Part shown: in pieces, positions 16,952 to 25,661 of the stretch | Layout of the letters: each line of letters opens with the position of its first letter | How positions within the stretch are numbered: the first letter of the stretch is position 1 | Assembly: GCA_002706605.1 (NCBI GenBank) | Contig: PALT01000033.1 | Coordinates: forward strand, 186,001-250,000 | Length of the DNA stretch: 64,000 nucleotides | Reading direction: 5' to 3' | Origin: Rhodovulum sp. | Lineage (GTDB): Bacteria; Pseudomonadota; Alphaproteobacteria; Rhodobacterales; Rhodobacteraceae | Program-made: the position numbers and the translations under genes | Notes under the pieces: model-generated | Told to the model about the DNA's origin: nothing | The model's database searches: none | The model's input: the letters and a program-made list of their open reading frames with translations, nothing else

Positions 16952-18286
16952 ATGAAAAAGTTCGTAATGGCCGCTTTGGGGGGCACCTTGGCCGGTGCAG
17001 TTGTGACAACGCAATTCGCGGGTCCGCTGCTGGCGCAACAGGCGGCACCGGAAAGCACGGTTTATGAACAGCTGGACCTGTTTGGCGACATCTTTGAACG
17101 CATCCGCGCGCAATATGTCGAAGAGGTCGACAGCGCCGAGTTGATCGAGGCCGCGATCAACGGGATGCTGACCTCGCTTGATCCGCACAGCAGCTATCTG
17201 CCGCCGCAGGATTTCGATGACATGCAGGTGCAGACACGCGGTGAATTCGGCGGTCTGGGGATTGAGGTCACGCAGGAAGAGGGCTTTGTCAAAGTTGTCT
17301 CGCCGATTGACGGCACCCCTGCCGATCTGGCCGGTATCGCTGCGGGCGATTTCATCACGCATGTCGATGGCGAGAGCGTCCTTGGCCTGAACCTTGATGA
17401 GGCGGTCGAGTTGATGCGCGGTCCCGTCGGGTCGGAAATCATCATCACCATCGTGCGCGAAGGTGCCGAAGAACCGTTCGATGTCACCATCGTGCGCGAT
17501 ACGATCAAACTGACGGCGGTACGTTCGCGTCTGGTTGGCAATACCGCCGTTTTGCGCGTCACCACGTTCAACGATCAGACCTACCCGAACCTTGAGGCGG
17601 AACTGGAAAAATCGATTGAGGAACTGGGCGGGATCGACAACCTGAACGGCGTTGTTCTGGACCTGCGCAACAACCCGGGTGGTTTGTTGAACCAAGCGAT
17701 TGCGGTGTCCGATGCCTTCCTTGATGCCGGTGAAATCGTGTCGACCCGTGGCCGTGACCCGCAAGACAGTGGCCGGTTCAACGCAAACGAGGGCGATCTG
17801 ATTGAGGGCAAGCCGCTGGTCGTGCTGATCAACGGCGGTTCGGCCTCGGCGTCGGAAATCGTCGCCGGTGCGTTGCAGGATCACCGCCGCGCAATCGTTG
17901 TCGGCACCAAGAGTTTCGGCAAGGGCTCGGTCCAGACGGTGATGCCTTTGGCGGGTAACGGCGCGATGCGTCTGACCACGGCGCGCTATTACACGCCGTC
18001 GGGTCGCTCGATCCAAGCGCTGGGCGTGTCGCCCGATATCGTCGTGCAACAGCCCCTGCGCCTGCCTGGTGAGGACACGGAAGAGACCGAAGCCCGCACC
18101 ACACGGTCCGAGGCCGACCTGCGCGGCAGCCTGTCCAACGACTCGATGACCGAGGATGAGCGCCTGCAAGCCCAAGAGGAACAGCGCAAGGCCGAAGAGG
18201 CCGCCCAACTGCGCGAAGAGGACTATCAACTGGCCTATGCGGTCGACATCCTGAAAGGTCTGTCCGCGCTGGGCAGTGGCAACTAA
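16952..18286 (+). CDS. ctpA: Carboxy-terminal processing protease (S41 family)
   Basis: This periplasmic serine protease of 444 residues has a signal or anchor sequence at residues 1-30. A PDZ domain (GLGIEVTQEEGFVKVVSPIDG) covers about residues 90-170. The peptidase core has the catalytic serine in NGGSASASEIVAGALQDH and the lysine in VGTKSFGKGSVQT. A charged, Gln/Glu-rich tail follows. An ATG nine bases upstream overlaps the previous stop (ATGA), but AAGGA is better spaced for the ATG at 16952. In the operon with the EnvC-like factor it likely helps cell-wall turnover. Confidence 0.95.
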   Translation: MKKFVMAALGGTLAGAVVTTQFAGPLLAQQAAPESTVYEQLDLFGDIFERIRAQYVEEVDSAELIEAAINGMLTSLDPHSSYLPPQDFDDMQVQTRGEFGGLGIEVTQEEGFVKVVSPIDGTPADLAGIAAGDFITHVDGESVLGLNLDEAVELMRGPVGSEIIITIVREGAEEPFDVTIVRDTIKLTAVRSRLVGNTAVLRVTTFNDQTYPNLEAELEKSIEELGGIDNLNGVVLDLRNNPGGLLNQAIAVSDAFLDAGEIVSTRGRDPQDSGRFNANEGDLIEGKPLVVLINGGSASASEIVAGALQDHRRAIVVGTKSFGKGSVQTVMPLAGNGAMRLTTARYYTPSGRSIQALGVSPDIVVQQPLRLPGEDTEETEARTTRSEADLRGSLSNDSMTEDERLQAQEEQRKAEEAAQLREEDYQLAYAVDILKGLSALGSGN

Positions 18287-18298
18287 GGAACGGCGTTC

Positions 18299-18787
18299 AT
18301 GTCCGACACGTCCAAGACCGATCTGCCCTATCGTCCCTGCGTTGGCGTCATGCTGATGAACGCGGATGGCAAGGTGTTCGTGGGTCAACGCAAGGATAGC
18401 GATGTCGCCGCGTGGCAAATGCCCCAAGGCGGCATCGACGACGGCGAAGACCCCAAAACCGCCGCCCTGCGCGAACTGTGGGAAGAGACCGGCGTGACCG
18501 CCGATCTGGTCACGGTTGAGGAGCAGACGAGCGATTGGCTGACCTATGATCTGCCGCCAGAATTGGTCGGCAAAGTCTGGAAAGGGCGCTATCGCGGCCA
18601 GAAACAGCAATGGTTCCGGATGCGGTTCCACGGCAGCGATGATCAGATCAACATCGACACCGACCACCCCGAGTTTTCGGAATGGACGTGGTTGGCCCCT
18701 GATCAACTGGTCGCGAATATCGTCCCGTTCAAGCGCGAGGTCTACGCGCAGGTCGTGGCCCAACTGACCCCCGAGGCGGGCCAATGA
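18299..18787 (+). CDS. rppH: RNA pyrophosphohydrolase
   Basis: This Nudix hydrolase removes pyrophosphate from the 5' end of mRNA to start decay. The 162-residue protein has the RppH opening [13 protein letters not shown] and the Nudix box [20 protein letters not shown] through TGV at about residues 43-65. The RppH-specific [10 protein letters not shown] and FSEWTW segments are present. It starts 12 bases after ctpA, and its stop overlaps the next gene (ATGA), so it is within the ctpA operon. Confidence 0.95.
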   Translation: MSDTSKTDLPYRPCVGVMLMNADGKVFVGQRKDSDVAAWQMPQGGIDDGEDPKTAALRELWEETGVTADLVTVEEQTSDWLTYDLPPELVGKVWKGRYRGQKQQWFRMRFHGSDDQINIDTDHPEFSEWTWLAPDQLVANIVPFKREVYAQVVAQLTPEAGQ

Positions 18788-19281
18788 TCCGGCGGGCCGT
18801 GGCGTTTGCGACGGCCTGCTTTGCCGCCCTGACCGGCCCCGCGCACGCGCTTAGCTGTATGCGCCCCAGTCCGGTCAACAGCTTTGTCGAATTCAACTCC
18901 CGCGACGACACCTATGTGATGCTCTATGGCGCGCTGTCCTTTGAGGACGACGCCGTTCCGCCGCACACCGAAACCGCCGACGGGATGTCGCGCGCGGATG
19001 TCACATTCACCGCGCGTTTTGACGGGATGGGCGCGGCGATGGACGGGTTCACCGTGCCGGTCGATGCCGACATCACGGTCACCGAAACCTGTCTCAGCGT
19101 CTGGTGCGCGCGGGTCCCTGCCGATCAACCGGTTCTGATATTCGCGGCGCAATCTCCCGATGGCACCTTGTCTGTGTCCGAGGGACCATGCGCCTTTGCC
19201 GTGCTGCCCAATGTGAGCGAGGCGCAGTTGGATCAGGCGATTGCCTGCATGAATGGCAAGACGTGTCAGGCCGAATATTGA
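18784..19281 (+). CDS. Small secreted protein of unknown function
   Basis: The 165-residue protein has a signal peptide ([22 protein letters not shown], cut after residue 22). The mature part has six cysteines: one just after the cleavage site (LSCMRP), two in [12 protein letters not shown], one in EGPCAFAV and two in the C-terminal [12 protein letters not shown]. They probably form disulfides in the periplasm. The C-terminal pair resembles that of small Rhodobacteraceae secreted proteins, but I cannot name a family. It is translationally coupled to rppH. Confidence 0.7.
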   Translation: MIRRAVAFATACFAALTGPAHALSCMRPSPVNSFVEFNSRDDTYVMLYGALSFEDDAVPPHTETADGMSRADVTFTARFDGMGAAMDGFTVPVDADITVTETCLSVWCARVPADQPVLIFAAQSPDGTLSVSEGPCAFAVLPNVSEAQLDQAIACMNGKTCQAEY

Positions 19282-19368
19282 TCGCACCCTTTGCCGCGAT
19301 TCCCGCTTGAACATCACGCAAAATCGGCCAAGCCTGCGTCTCACAACCCTCTGGTAAGGCATGGATAA

Positions 19369-20652
19369 ATGGGCGAACGGATTTATTGGCAGGACGGCGT
19401 GCCCTTGGCGCCCATCACGTCGGGAGATGTCCCCGATACGGTCGATATCGCCATCATCGGCGCGGGGTTTACGGGCCTGTCTGCGGGTATCCACCTTGCC
19501 CGCGCGGGGCATTCCGTCGCGATTTTTGAGGCCGCGCAGGCCGGCGCGGGGGGATCTTCGCGCTGTGGCGGTATGATCGGGCCCAGCTTTCACAAATTGG
19601 GGTTGGCCGGTCTGGCCGCGCAATATGGCCAAGACCGCGCGCATGATATTCAGGCCGAGGGTCTGCGCGCCCTGTCCATGTTCACCGACTTTGTGCGGGA
19701 CGAGGGGATCGATTGCGACCTGACCATGTGCGGACGGTTTCGCGGCATGGCCACGCCTGCCGACTATGACGCCACAGCGGCCGAGGCCGCGCGCCTGCAC
19801 GACGCGATCGGGTTGGAATTTCACATGGTTCCGCAGTCCGAACAGCACCGCGAAATCGGATCGGACCGGTATTTCGGTGGCATCCTTTATCCCAACGACG
19901 GCGCGATCCAGCCGCACAAGTTGATCCAAGGTCTGGTCGACCGGTTCATCGCCGCCGACGGGCAATTGTTTGAGGGCACGCCGGTCACAGACCTGTCGCG
20001 CGTGGGCGGCACCGCAACCCTGCGCCACCCGAACGGGACCTGTCGCGCGGGGCAGGTGTTGATCGCCACGAACGCCTATAGCGACGCCGCCACGGCCCAG
20101 ATGCGTAACCGCGTGATCCCCATTCGGGTCAGTGCGATTGCCACTGCCCCGATGGATGTGAACGCCGTTCAATCCATGTCCCCGTCGGGCCGCATCTTTG
20201 GGGAGACCAAGCGCGTGTTCCTGTGGTATCGCCCCACGCCGGATGGCACGCGCATGATTTTTGGCGGTCGGACAACGGGCCGTGCGGGGCGCACGGACGT
20301 CTGCGCGCGCCAGTTGATGGCGCAGGCGCGCGACATCTTTCCCAACCTGCCCGATGAAACGCCCGACTTTATCTGGCGCGGGCAGGTGGCCCATACGCTG
20401 GACCACGCACCACATCTGGGGCAGATCGATGGCCTTTGGTATGCGGGGGGCTATGGCGGCTCGGGGATCACGCGGTCGGTGTTTTTTGGCCGTCAGGTCG
20501 CGCGCCGGATGCTGGGCCAGCCGGGCGGCGAAACCGCCTTTGACGATCTGCCGTTCAACCCCGTGCCGATGCGCGCCTTTGCCCCGCTGGCCGCGCGGAT
20601 CGCGACACGGTGGTACGCGTTTCAGGACCGTCTGGACGCCGCGCGCCTATAG
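19369..20652 (+). CDS. FAD-dependent oxidoreductase (DAO family)
   Basis: The 427-residue protein has an N-terminal FAD-binding Rossmann motif, DIAIIGAGFTGLSAGIHLARAGHSVAIFEA in two parts at about residues 24-53. GGMIGPSF follows, and the C-terminal FAD contact GLWYAGGYGGSGITRSVF is at about residues 362-379. This is the D-amino-acid-oxidase layout shared by gamma-glutamylputrescine and sarcosine oxidases. The substrate is probably an amine or amino acid but cannot be fixed. The gene runs head-on into the MarR-type regulator, overlapping by six bases. Confidence 0.85.
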   Translation: MGERIYWQDGVPLAPITSGDVPDTVDIAIIGAGFTGLSAGIHLARAGHSVAIFEAAQAGAGGSSRCGGMIGPSFHKLGLAGLAAQYGQDRAHDIQAEGLRALSMFTDFVRDEGIDCDLTMCGRFRGMATPADYDATAAEAARLHDAIGLEFHMVPQSEQHREIGSDRYFGGILYPNDGAIQPHKLIQGLVDRFIAADGQLFEGTPVTDLSRVGGTATLRHPNGTCRAGQVLIATNAYSDAATAQMRNRVIPIRVSAIATAPMDVNAVQSMSPSGRIFGETKRVFLWYRPTPDGTRMIFGGRTTGRAGRTDVCARQLMAQARDIFPNLPDETPDFIWRGQVAHTLDHAPHLGQIDGLWYAGGYGGSGITRSVFFGRQVARRMLGQPGGETAFDDLPFNPVPMRAFAPLAARIATRWYAFQDRLDAARL

Positions 20653-21213
20653 CGACGCGGCCGCGCGCGACGCCTGATCATACAGGCCCGAGATATTGCG
20701 CAACGCGCGGGCGATATGGCTGATCTCGTCAAAATCGCGCCCATTCGCGCTTGCCGCGTCCAGCAAACAGGCCTGCCGGATTTTACCGTATTCGATGCAC
20801 ACGTCCTGACCGGTCTGCGTGGTGGAATAAAAGATTTCCTTGCCGATCTTGCGCCCCTCGATCAGTTCCGCTTTGACCAGCTTTTTGATCGCGTAATTGA
20901 CCGTATGTGTGTCCTCGATGTTCAAAACGAACGCCACATCCGACAGACGTTTTTCCTTGGCGCGGTGGTTGATGTGGTGCAGCACCAGAATGTCCAAGGG
21001 ATTGAAATCCTTATACCCGACCGCCTTCATGCAATGCGTCATCCAGCGTTGAAACGCGTGAAACGTCATCGTCATCGCGTATTCCAGCTCGCTTAGCTGC
21101 CAGCCATCGCCGGTCGCGGGTGCCAGATGGGCCGAGGACACGATGGCTGTGTCTTGGGTCGATTTCGGGGCGGGGGTATCGGTCACGATCTGCTCTTTCT
21201 TTGGGTACTCCAT
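20647..21213 (-). CDS. MarR-like winged-helix regulator
   Basis: This 188-residue cytosolic protein has a winged-helix domain at about residues 75-145: NPLDILVLHHINHR, then KRLSDVAFVLNIEDTHTVNYA as the helix-turn-helix, and KLVKAELIEGRKIGKEIFYSTT as the wing. The first 35 residues are low-complexity and probably flexible. The family binds DNA as a dimer, usually under control of a small ligand or stress. It is divergent from dnaE2 and could act on the 117-base region between them, but no operator can be pointed out. Confidence 0.78.
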   Translation of the reverse strand: MEYPKKEQIVTDTPAPKSTQDTAIVSSAHLAPATGDGWQLSELEYAMTMTFHAFQRWMTHCMKAVGYKDFNPLDILVLHHINHRAKEKRLSDVAFVLNIEDTHTVNYAIKKLVKAELIEGRKIGKEIFYSTTQTGQDVCIEYGKIRQACLLDAASANGRDFDEISHIARALRNISGLYDQASRAAASL

Positions 21214-21314
21214 GTTTACAGATTGTCGACGAAATCCTCAAGAAATGCGCGCGTTCACCGGCGAATTCTCGATGATCTTGACAGAATCAGGTGGGGTAGG
21301 CGATCAAAGGGATC

Positions 21315-21329
21315 GAACAAAAGGTGAAC
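21315..21329 (+). promoter_or_regulatory. LexA (SOS) box in front of dnaE2
   Basis: GAAC at 21315-21318 and GAAC at 21326-21329 are separated by exactly seven bases. This is the direct-repeat LexA site of alphaproteobacteria (GAAC-N7-GAAC, or GTTC-N7-GTTC on the other strand). It ends one base before the dnaE2 ATG and covers its ribosome site (AAGGTGA), so bound LexA would block the message start. Confidence 0.8.
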
Positions 21330-21330
21330 A

Positions 21331-24231
21331 ATGGGTGATTATGCCGAACTGTCCGCCCTGTCCAATTTCACGTTTCTGACCGGCGGTTCCCACCCCGAGG
21401 AATACATGCACCGCGCGGCACTGTTGGGGATCAGGGCGATTGCAATTGCCGACCACAATTCCGTGGCGGGGATCGTGCGTGCCTTTGCGGCGGCGCGCGA
21501 TATCGCGCATCAGGTGGAGGTGCGCAAACAGGCCGACCGCGACCCGATTGGCCCACCCCGTCCCGCGCATATCCCGCGCCCACCCTCGGCCCCGATCTAT
21601 CACGTGCCGCGCCTGATTGCGGGGACGCGCATTGTGCTCGAGGACGGGTTTTCGGTGACGATGCTGCCGCGAGACCGTGCCGCATGGGGGCGGCTGTCGC
21701 GGCTGATCACACTGGGCCGGCGCCGCGCGGATAAGGGTGAGTGCCACCTCCATTTCGACGACCTGATGGAATGGGCCGATGGGGCCGAGCTTTTGATCCA
21801 CCCCCTGCCTACCACCGGCGAAACGGCGACCTGCGGCGCGGGTCTGTGGACGTCACGGGCGCAACGGTTGGTGCGCCGCTTTGGCGATCACGTGTCTCTC
21901 TTGCTGACCCCGCTCTATGACGGGCGGGACCCGTCCCGCTTTGCCCACCTGAACGCGCTGGCCCACAAGCTCAGCCTCCCACCCGTCGCCTCGGGCGCGC
22001 CGGTGATCCACACCGCGCAACGTCGCCACCTGCGCGACGTGATGATCGCGATCCGCACCGGCAAACGGATCGAACAACTGGGCCGCGACGCCCTCACCAA
22101 TGCCGAACACCGTTTGCGCAGCCCCACCGAAATCGCCACCCTGTTCGCGGGTTATGAGGACGCCATCGCCCGCAGCCTGCTGATCGCGGACCGCTGCACC
22201 TTTGAACTCGATATGCTGCGCTATGAATACCCGTCCGAAATTGCGGGAGGCGAGGGGCCGGATGACCGCCTGACCCGCCTTGCCCGCGCGGGCCTGCGTG
22301 CCCGCTATCCAAACGGGGTGCCCGAAAAATCACGCACCATGCTGGACCATGAACTGACCCTCATCCGCAAACTCGGCTATGCGCCCTATTTCCTGACCGT
22401 GCATGACCTCGTCGAATTCGCCCGCAGCCGCAACATCCTGTGTCAGGGGCGCGGCTCGGCGGCCAACTCGGTCGTGTGTTACGCCCTTGGGGTCACGTCC
22501 GTCTCGCCCGAGGTCGGCACGATGGTGTTTGAACGGTTCGTCTCCGAGGCCCGCGATGAACCGCCCGACATCGACGTGGATTTCGAACACGAACGCCGCG
22601 AAGAGGTCATCCAATACATCTACGACCGCTATGGTCGCCACCGCGCGGGCCTCTGCGCCACGGTGATCCACTACCGCGGCAAACGCGCCATCCGCGAGGT
22701 CGGCCGCGCCATGGGCCTATCCGAGGATATCCTCGCCGCCATGGCCTCCCAAATCTGGAGCTGGGGCAGCCTCGGCCAGATGTCCGCCACGCGCCTGCGC
22801 GAAATCGGTCTTGATCCGACCGACACCCGCCTCTTGCGCGCCCTGCGCCTGATCGACGAAATCCAGGGCTTTCCAAGACATCTAAGCCAACACGTCGGCG
22901 GCTTTGTCATCACCGAGGGCCGCCTCGATGAACTCGTCCCGATTGAAAACGCCGCGATGGACGGGCGCACCGTGATCTGCTGGGACAAGGACGACATCGA
23001 CACGCTGGGCATACTCAAGGTCGACGTGCTGGCCCTCGGGATGCTGACCTGTATCCGCAAGGCGTTCGACCTGATCGGCCAACATATGGGCCATACGGTG
23101 ACGCTCGACCGCCTCCCGCCCGAGGATCCGGCGGTCTACGACATGCTCTGCCGCGCCGATAGCCTTGGCGTCTTTCAGGTCGAAAGCCGCGCGCAAATGA
23201 ACTTCCTCCCCCGCATGCGCCCGCGCAGCTTCTATGACCTCGTCATTCAGGTCGCCATCATCCGTCCCGGTCCCATTCAGGGCGACATGGTCCACCCCTA
23301 CCTGCGCCGCCGCAACGGCGAGGAACATGTGCACTTCCCCTCGGACGACCTTGGCCGCGTGCTGGGCAAAACCCTTGGCGTGCCCCTGTTTCAGGAACAG
23401 GCGATGCAGATCGCCATCACCGGCGCGGGCTTTTCTCCGGATGAGGCCGACCGCCTGCGCCGCTCTCTCGCGACCTTCAAAAAGCACGGCAACGTCAGCA
23501 CCTTTCGCACCCGTTTCCTGCGCGGTATGGCTCAAAACGGATACGAGCGTGACTTCGCTGAACGTTGTTTCTCCCAGATCGAAGGCTTCGGCAGCTACGG
23601 CTTCCCCGAAAGCCACGCCGCCAGTTTCGCCCTCTTGGTCTATGCAAGCGCATGGCTCAAATGCCGCCATCCGGGGATATTCGCCTGCGCCTTGCTGAAC
23701 GCGCAACCGATGGGGTTCTACGCGCCGTCCCAAATCATCCGCGACGCCCGCGAACACGGAGTCGAGGTGCGCCCGCTCTGCATCAACCGCTCTTATTGGG
23801 ACAATACGATGGAACGGGATGATCAGGGCGGCCTCGCCCTGCGCCTCGGTTTTCGCCAGATCACGCGCCTCCCACAGGAGGAGGCCGAATGGATCACCGC
23901 CACCCGCGCCAACGGCTTTCACTCGGTCGATGATGTGTGGCGCCGTGCGGGCCTGTCGTCGCGCCTGCTGACCCTTTTGGCCGAGGCGGACGCCTTCCAC
24001 GGCCTTGGCCTGACCCGCCGTCAGGCGCTCTGGCACACCCGCGCCCTGACCGCCCCGAACCCCCTGCCGCTCTTTGCCGCCGACCTCGATGGCGAGGGCA
24101 TCGTCGAACCGGCCGTCACCCTGCCCGAAATGACCGAGGGCGAAGAGATCGTCGAGGATTACGCCGCCATGCGCCTCACGCTACGCCGCCACCCTCTCGC
24201 CCTTCTCCGTCCACTTCTAAACGCGGCCTAG
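21331..24231 (+). CDS. dnaE2: Error-prone DNA polymerase, C-terminally short
   Basis: This DnaE2/ImuC-type polymerase copies damaged DNA during the SOS response. The PHP domain has SNFTFLTGGSHPEE at residue 11 and ADHNSVAGIVRAF at 40. The palm has the catalytic aspartates D415 and D417 (PPDIDVDFEHERR) and D565 (LGILKVDVLALGML). The helix-hairpin-helix region follows (ITATRANGFHSVDDVW). The protein ends at residue 966, just after EIVEDYAAMRLTLRRHPLAL. The family normally continues for about another hundred residues with an OB-fold domain, and I find no continuation in any frame. A 26-bp repeat starts directly after the stop codon. imuA and imuB are not neighbours. Confidence 0.9.
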   Translation: MGDYAELSALSNFTFLTGGSHPEEYMHRAALLGIRAIAIADHNSVAGIVRAFAAARDIAHQVEVRKQADRDPIGPPRPAHIPRPPSAPIYHVPRLIAGTRIVLEDGFSVTMLPRDRAAWGRLSRLITLGRRRADKGECHLHFDDLMEWADGAELLIHPLPTTGETATCGAGLWTSRAQRLVRRFGDHVSLLLTPLYDGRDPSRFAHLNALAHKLSLPPVASGAPVIHTAQRRHLRDVMIAIRTGKRIEQLGRDALTNAEHRLRSPTEIATLFAGYEDAIARSLLIADRCTFELDMLRYEYPSEIAGGEGPDDRLTRLARAGLRARYPNGVPEKSRTMLDHELTLIRKLGYAPYFLTVHDLVEFARSRNILCQGRGSAANSVVCYALGVTSVSPEVGTMVFERFVSEARDEPPDIDVDFEHERREEVIQYIYDRYGRHRAGLCATVIHYRGKRAIREVGRAMGLSEDILAAMASQIWSWGSLGQMSATRLREIGLDPTDTRLLRALRLIDEIQGFPRHLSQHVGGFVITEGRLDELVPIENAAMDGRTVICWDKDDIDTLGILKVDVLALGMLTCIRKAFDLIGQHMGHTVTLDRLPPEDPAVYDMLCRADSLGVFQVESRAQMNFLPRMRPRSFYDLVIQVAIIRPGPIQGDMVHPYLRRRNGEEHVHFPSDDLGRVLGKTLGVPLFQEQAMQIAITGAGFSPDEADRLRRSLATFKKHGNVSTFRTRFLRGMAQNGYERDFAERCFSQIEGFGSYGFPESHAASFALLVYASAWLKCRHPGIFACALLNAQPMGFYAPSQIIRDAREHGVEVRPLCINRSYWDNTMERDDQGGLALRLGFRQITRLPQEEAEWITATRANGFHSVDDVWRRAGLSSRLLTLLAEADAFHGLGLTRRQALWHTRALTAPNPLPLFAADLDGEGIVEPAVTLPEMTEGEEIVEDYAAMRLTLRRHPLALLRPLLNAA

Positions 24232-24257
24232 CCTCTTCATCTTGGCAAAAATACTCA
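24232..24257 (+). repeat. 26-bp gene-end element, copy 2
   Basis: It starts CCTCTTCATCTTGGC, continues with an A-run and ends ATACTCA, directly after the TAG of dnaE2. It matches the element at 1650-1675 in 25 of 26 positions and has the same orientation relative to the preceding gene. It is followed by a short inverted repeat (TGAACG/CGTTCA, 24275-24287) before the convergent transglycosylase gene. Confidence 0.7.
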
Positions 24258-24295
24258 ACTGGAACATCGCCACATGAACGTCGTTCAGCGAAACG

Positions 24296-25573
24296 TCACT
24301 GTCGTTTCAACAGGGCCAGCAATTCCTCGGATGGATAGCCGTCCGGAGTCACGCCGCGGCTGATCTGAAACGATCGGATGGCATTGATCGTGTTCGGACC
24401 GATGATCCCGTCGATCTTGTCATCCAGGAAGCCCAGCTTCACCAACCGCTTTTGCATGTCCTTCTTTTCGTTGAAGGACAGGGGCTTGTACCCGCGCGGC
24501 CATTCGGCCTGAATGGCGGGTCCACCGGCCAGACGGTCGGACAAATGCCCCACCCCGATCACATAGGCATCCGCGACGTTATAGCGTTCGATCACCGCAA
24601 AGTTCTTGAAGATCATGAACGCCGCACCCTGCGATCCGGCGGGCAACAGGATCGACGCCGACCCGAAATCGCGCACCGTGCGCCCGTTCATATCCCGCAC
24701 ACCCAGTGCGCCCCAATCGGACGGCATTTTCTGGATCTTGCGGCTGGACAACCCGTAGTCAAACCCACGCGGCAATTGTACCTCTACCCCCCACGGCATG
24801 CCCTTGACCCAACCAAACCGCGCCAGATAGGCGGCGGTCGAAGCCAGAGCATCCGACGGGTCCTTGTCGTCCCAGATGTCGCGCCGCCCGTCACCGGTGA
24901 AATCCACCGCATAGGCCAGATAGCTGGATGGGATGAACTGTGTGTGGCCCATCGCACCGGCCCATGATCCGGTCATTCGGCGCACGGACACATCGCCCGC
25001 TTGCAGGATTTTCAACGCATCGACCAGCTGTCCCTCAAAGAACTTGCCGCGCCGCCCGTCATAGGCCAGCGTCGCCAAGGCCTCAATCGTCGGGATATTG
25101 CCACGGAACTCGCCATAGGCGCTCTCTAGGCCCCAAACCGCCGCAACGACCTCTTTCTCGACGCCATAGGTGCGTTCAATCGCGTCCAACTGACGGCGGT
25201 ACTTCTTCAACGCCGCCTGACCGTTTTTGATCCGCATGGGTGAGGCCGCGCTGTCCAGATAGTCCCAGATCTGGCGCGTGTATTCCGATTGATTGCGGTC
25301 CTTCTGGATCACATCGGTGTTGTACTTGATGCCCTTGAACGCGGCGTCAAACACCTTGGGGCTGATCCCTTGGTTCAACGCACGGCCACGAAACCCCGCG
25401 ATCCAGCGGTCAAACGCCTGATTTGCCGAGGCCTGTTCGATCACGGCGCCACCTGCCCCTGCGTCGGGCCGTGGCAGGGGGCGCAACGCCCGTTCCAGTC
25501 CGGCCGCGAATGCGCCCGAACAGAATGATCCGACCAGAACGGCCGCAATTGCGGTTTTGATGGCAAAGCCCAT
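24296..25573 (-). CDS. Lytic murein transglycosylase (MltB type) with peptidoglycan-binding domain
   Basis: This exported enzyme cleaves peptidoglycan glycan strands with formation of 1,6-anhydromuramic ends. The 425-residue protein has a signal peptide (MGFAIKTAIAAVLVGSFCSG, to about residue 26) and an SLT_2 catalytic domain. The catalytic glutamate is in VWGLESAYGEFRGN, and the segment MTGSWAGAMGHTQFIPSSYL follows. A C-terminal peptidoglycan-binding domain (LVKLGFLDDKIDGIIGPNTI) occupies the last 60 residues. There is no lipobox, so it is not a lipoprotein like E. coli MltB. The start at 25573 is chosen because it begins the signal peptide; the frame is open far upstream. Confidence 0.92.
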   Translation of the reverse strand: MGFAIKTAIAAVLVGSFCSGAFAAGLERALRPLPRPDAGAGGAVIEQASANQAFDRWIAGFRGRALNQGISPKVFDAAFKGIKYNTDVIQKDRNQSEYTRQIWDYLDSAASPMRIKNGQAALKKYRRQLDAIERTYGVEKEVVAAVWGLESAYGEFRGNIPTIEALATLAYDGRRGKFFEGQLVDALKILQAGDVSVRRMTGSWAGAMGHTQFIPSSYLAYAVDFTGDGRRDIWDDKDPSDALASTAAYLARFGWVKGMPWGVEVQLPRGFDYGLSSRKIQKMPSDWGALGVRDMNGRTVRDFGSASILLPAGSQGAAFMIFKNFAVIERYNVADAYVIGVGHLSDRLAGGPAIQAEWPRGYKPLSFNEKKDMQKRLVKLGFLDDKIDGIIGPNTINAIRSFQISRGVTPDGYPSEELLALLKRQ

Positions 25574-25661
25574 GTGAACACCTGAAACGCCTGTAACTGC
25601 TTTTTTAGACAGTCTAGCGCAGCAACGCCGCCACGCAAGAAACATCCAAGTGTTCGGCGGA

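Noticed and set aside
24262-24279. Second GAAC...GAAC pair after dnaE2
   Set aside because: The spacing is ten bases instead of seven and it is not in front of a gene start on either strand.
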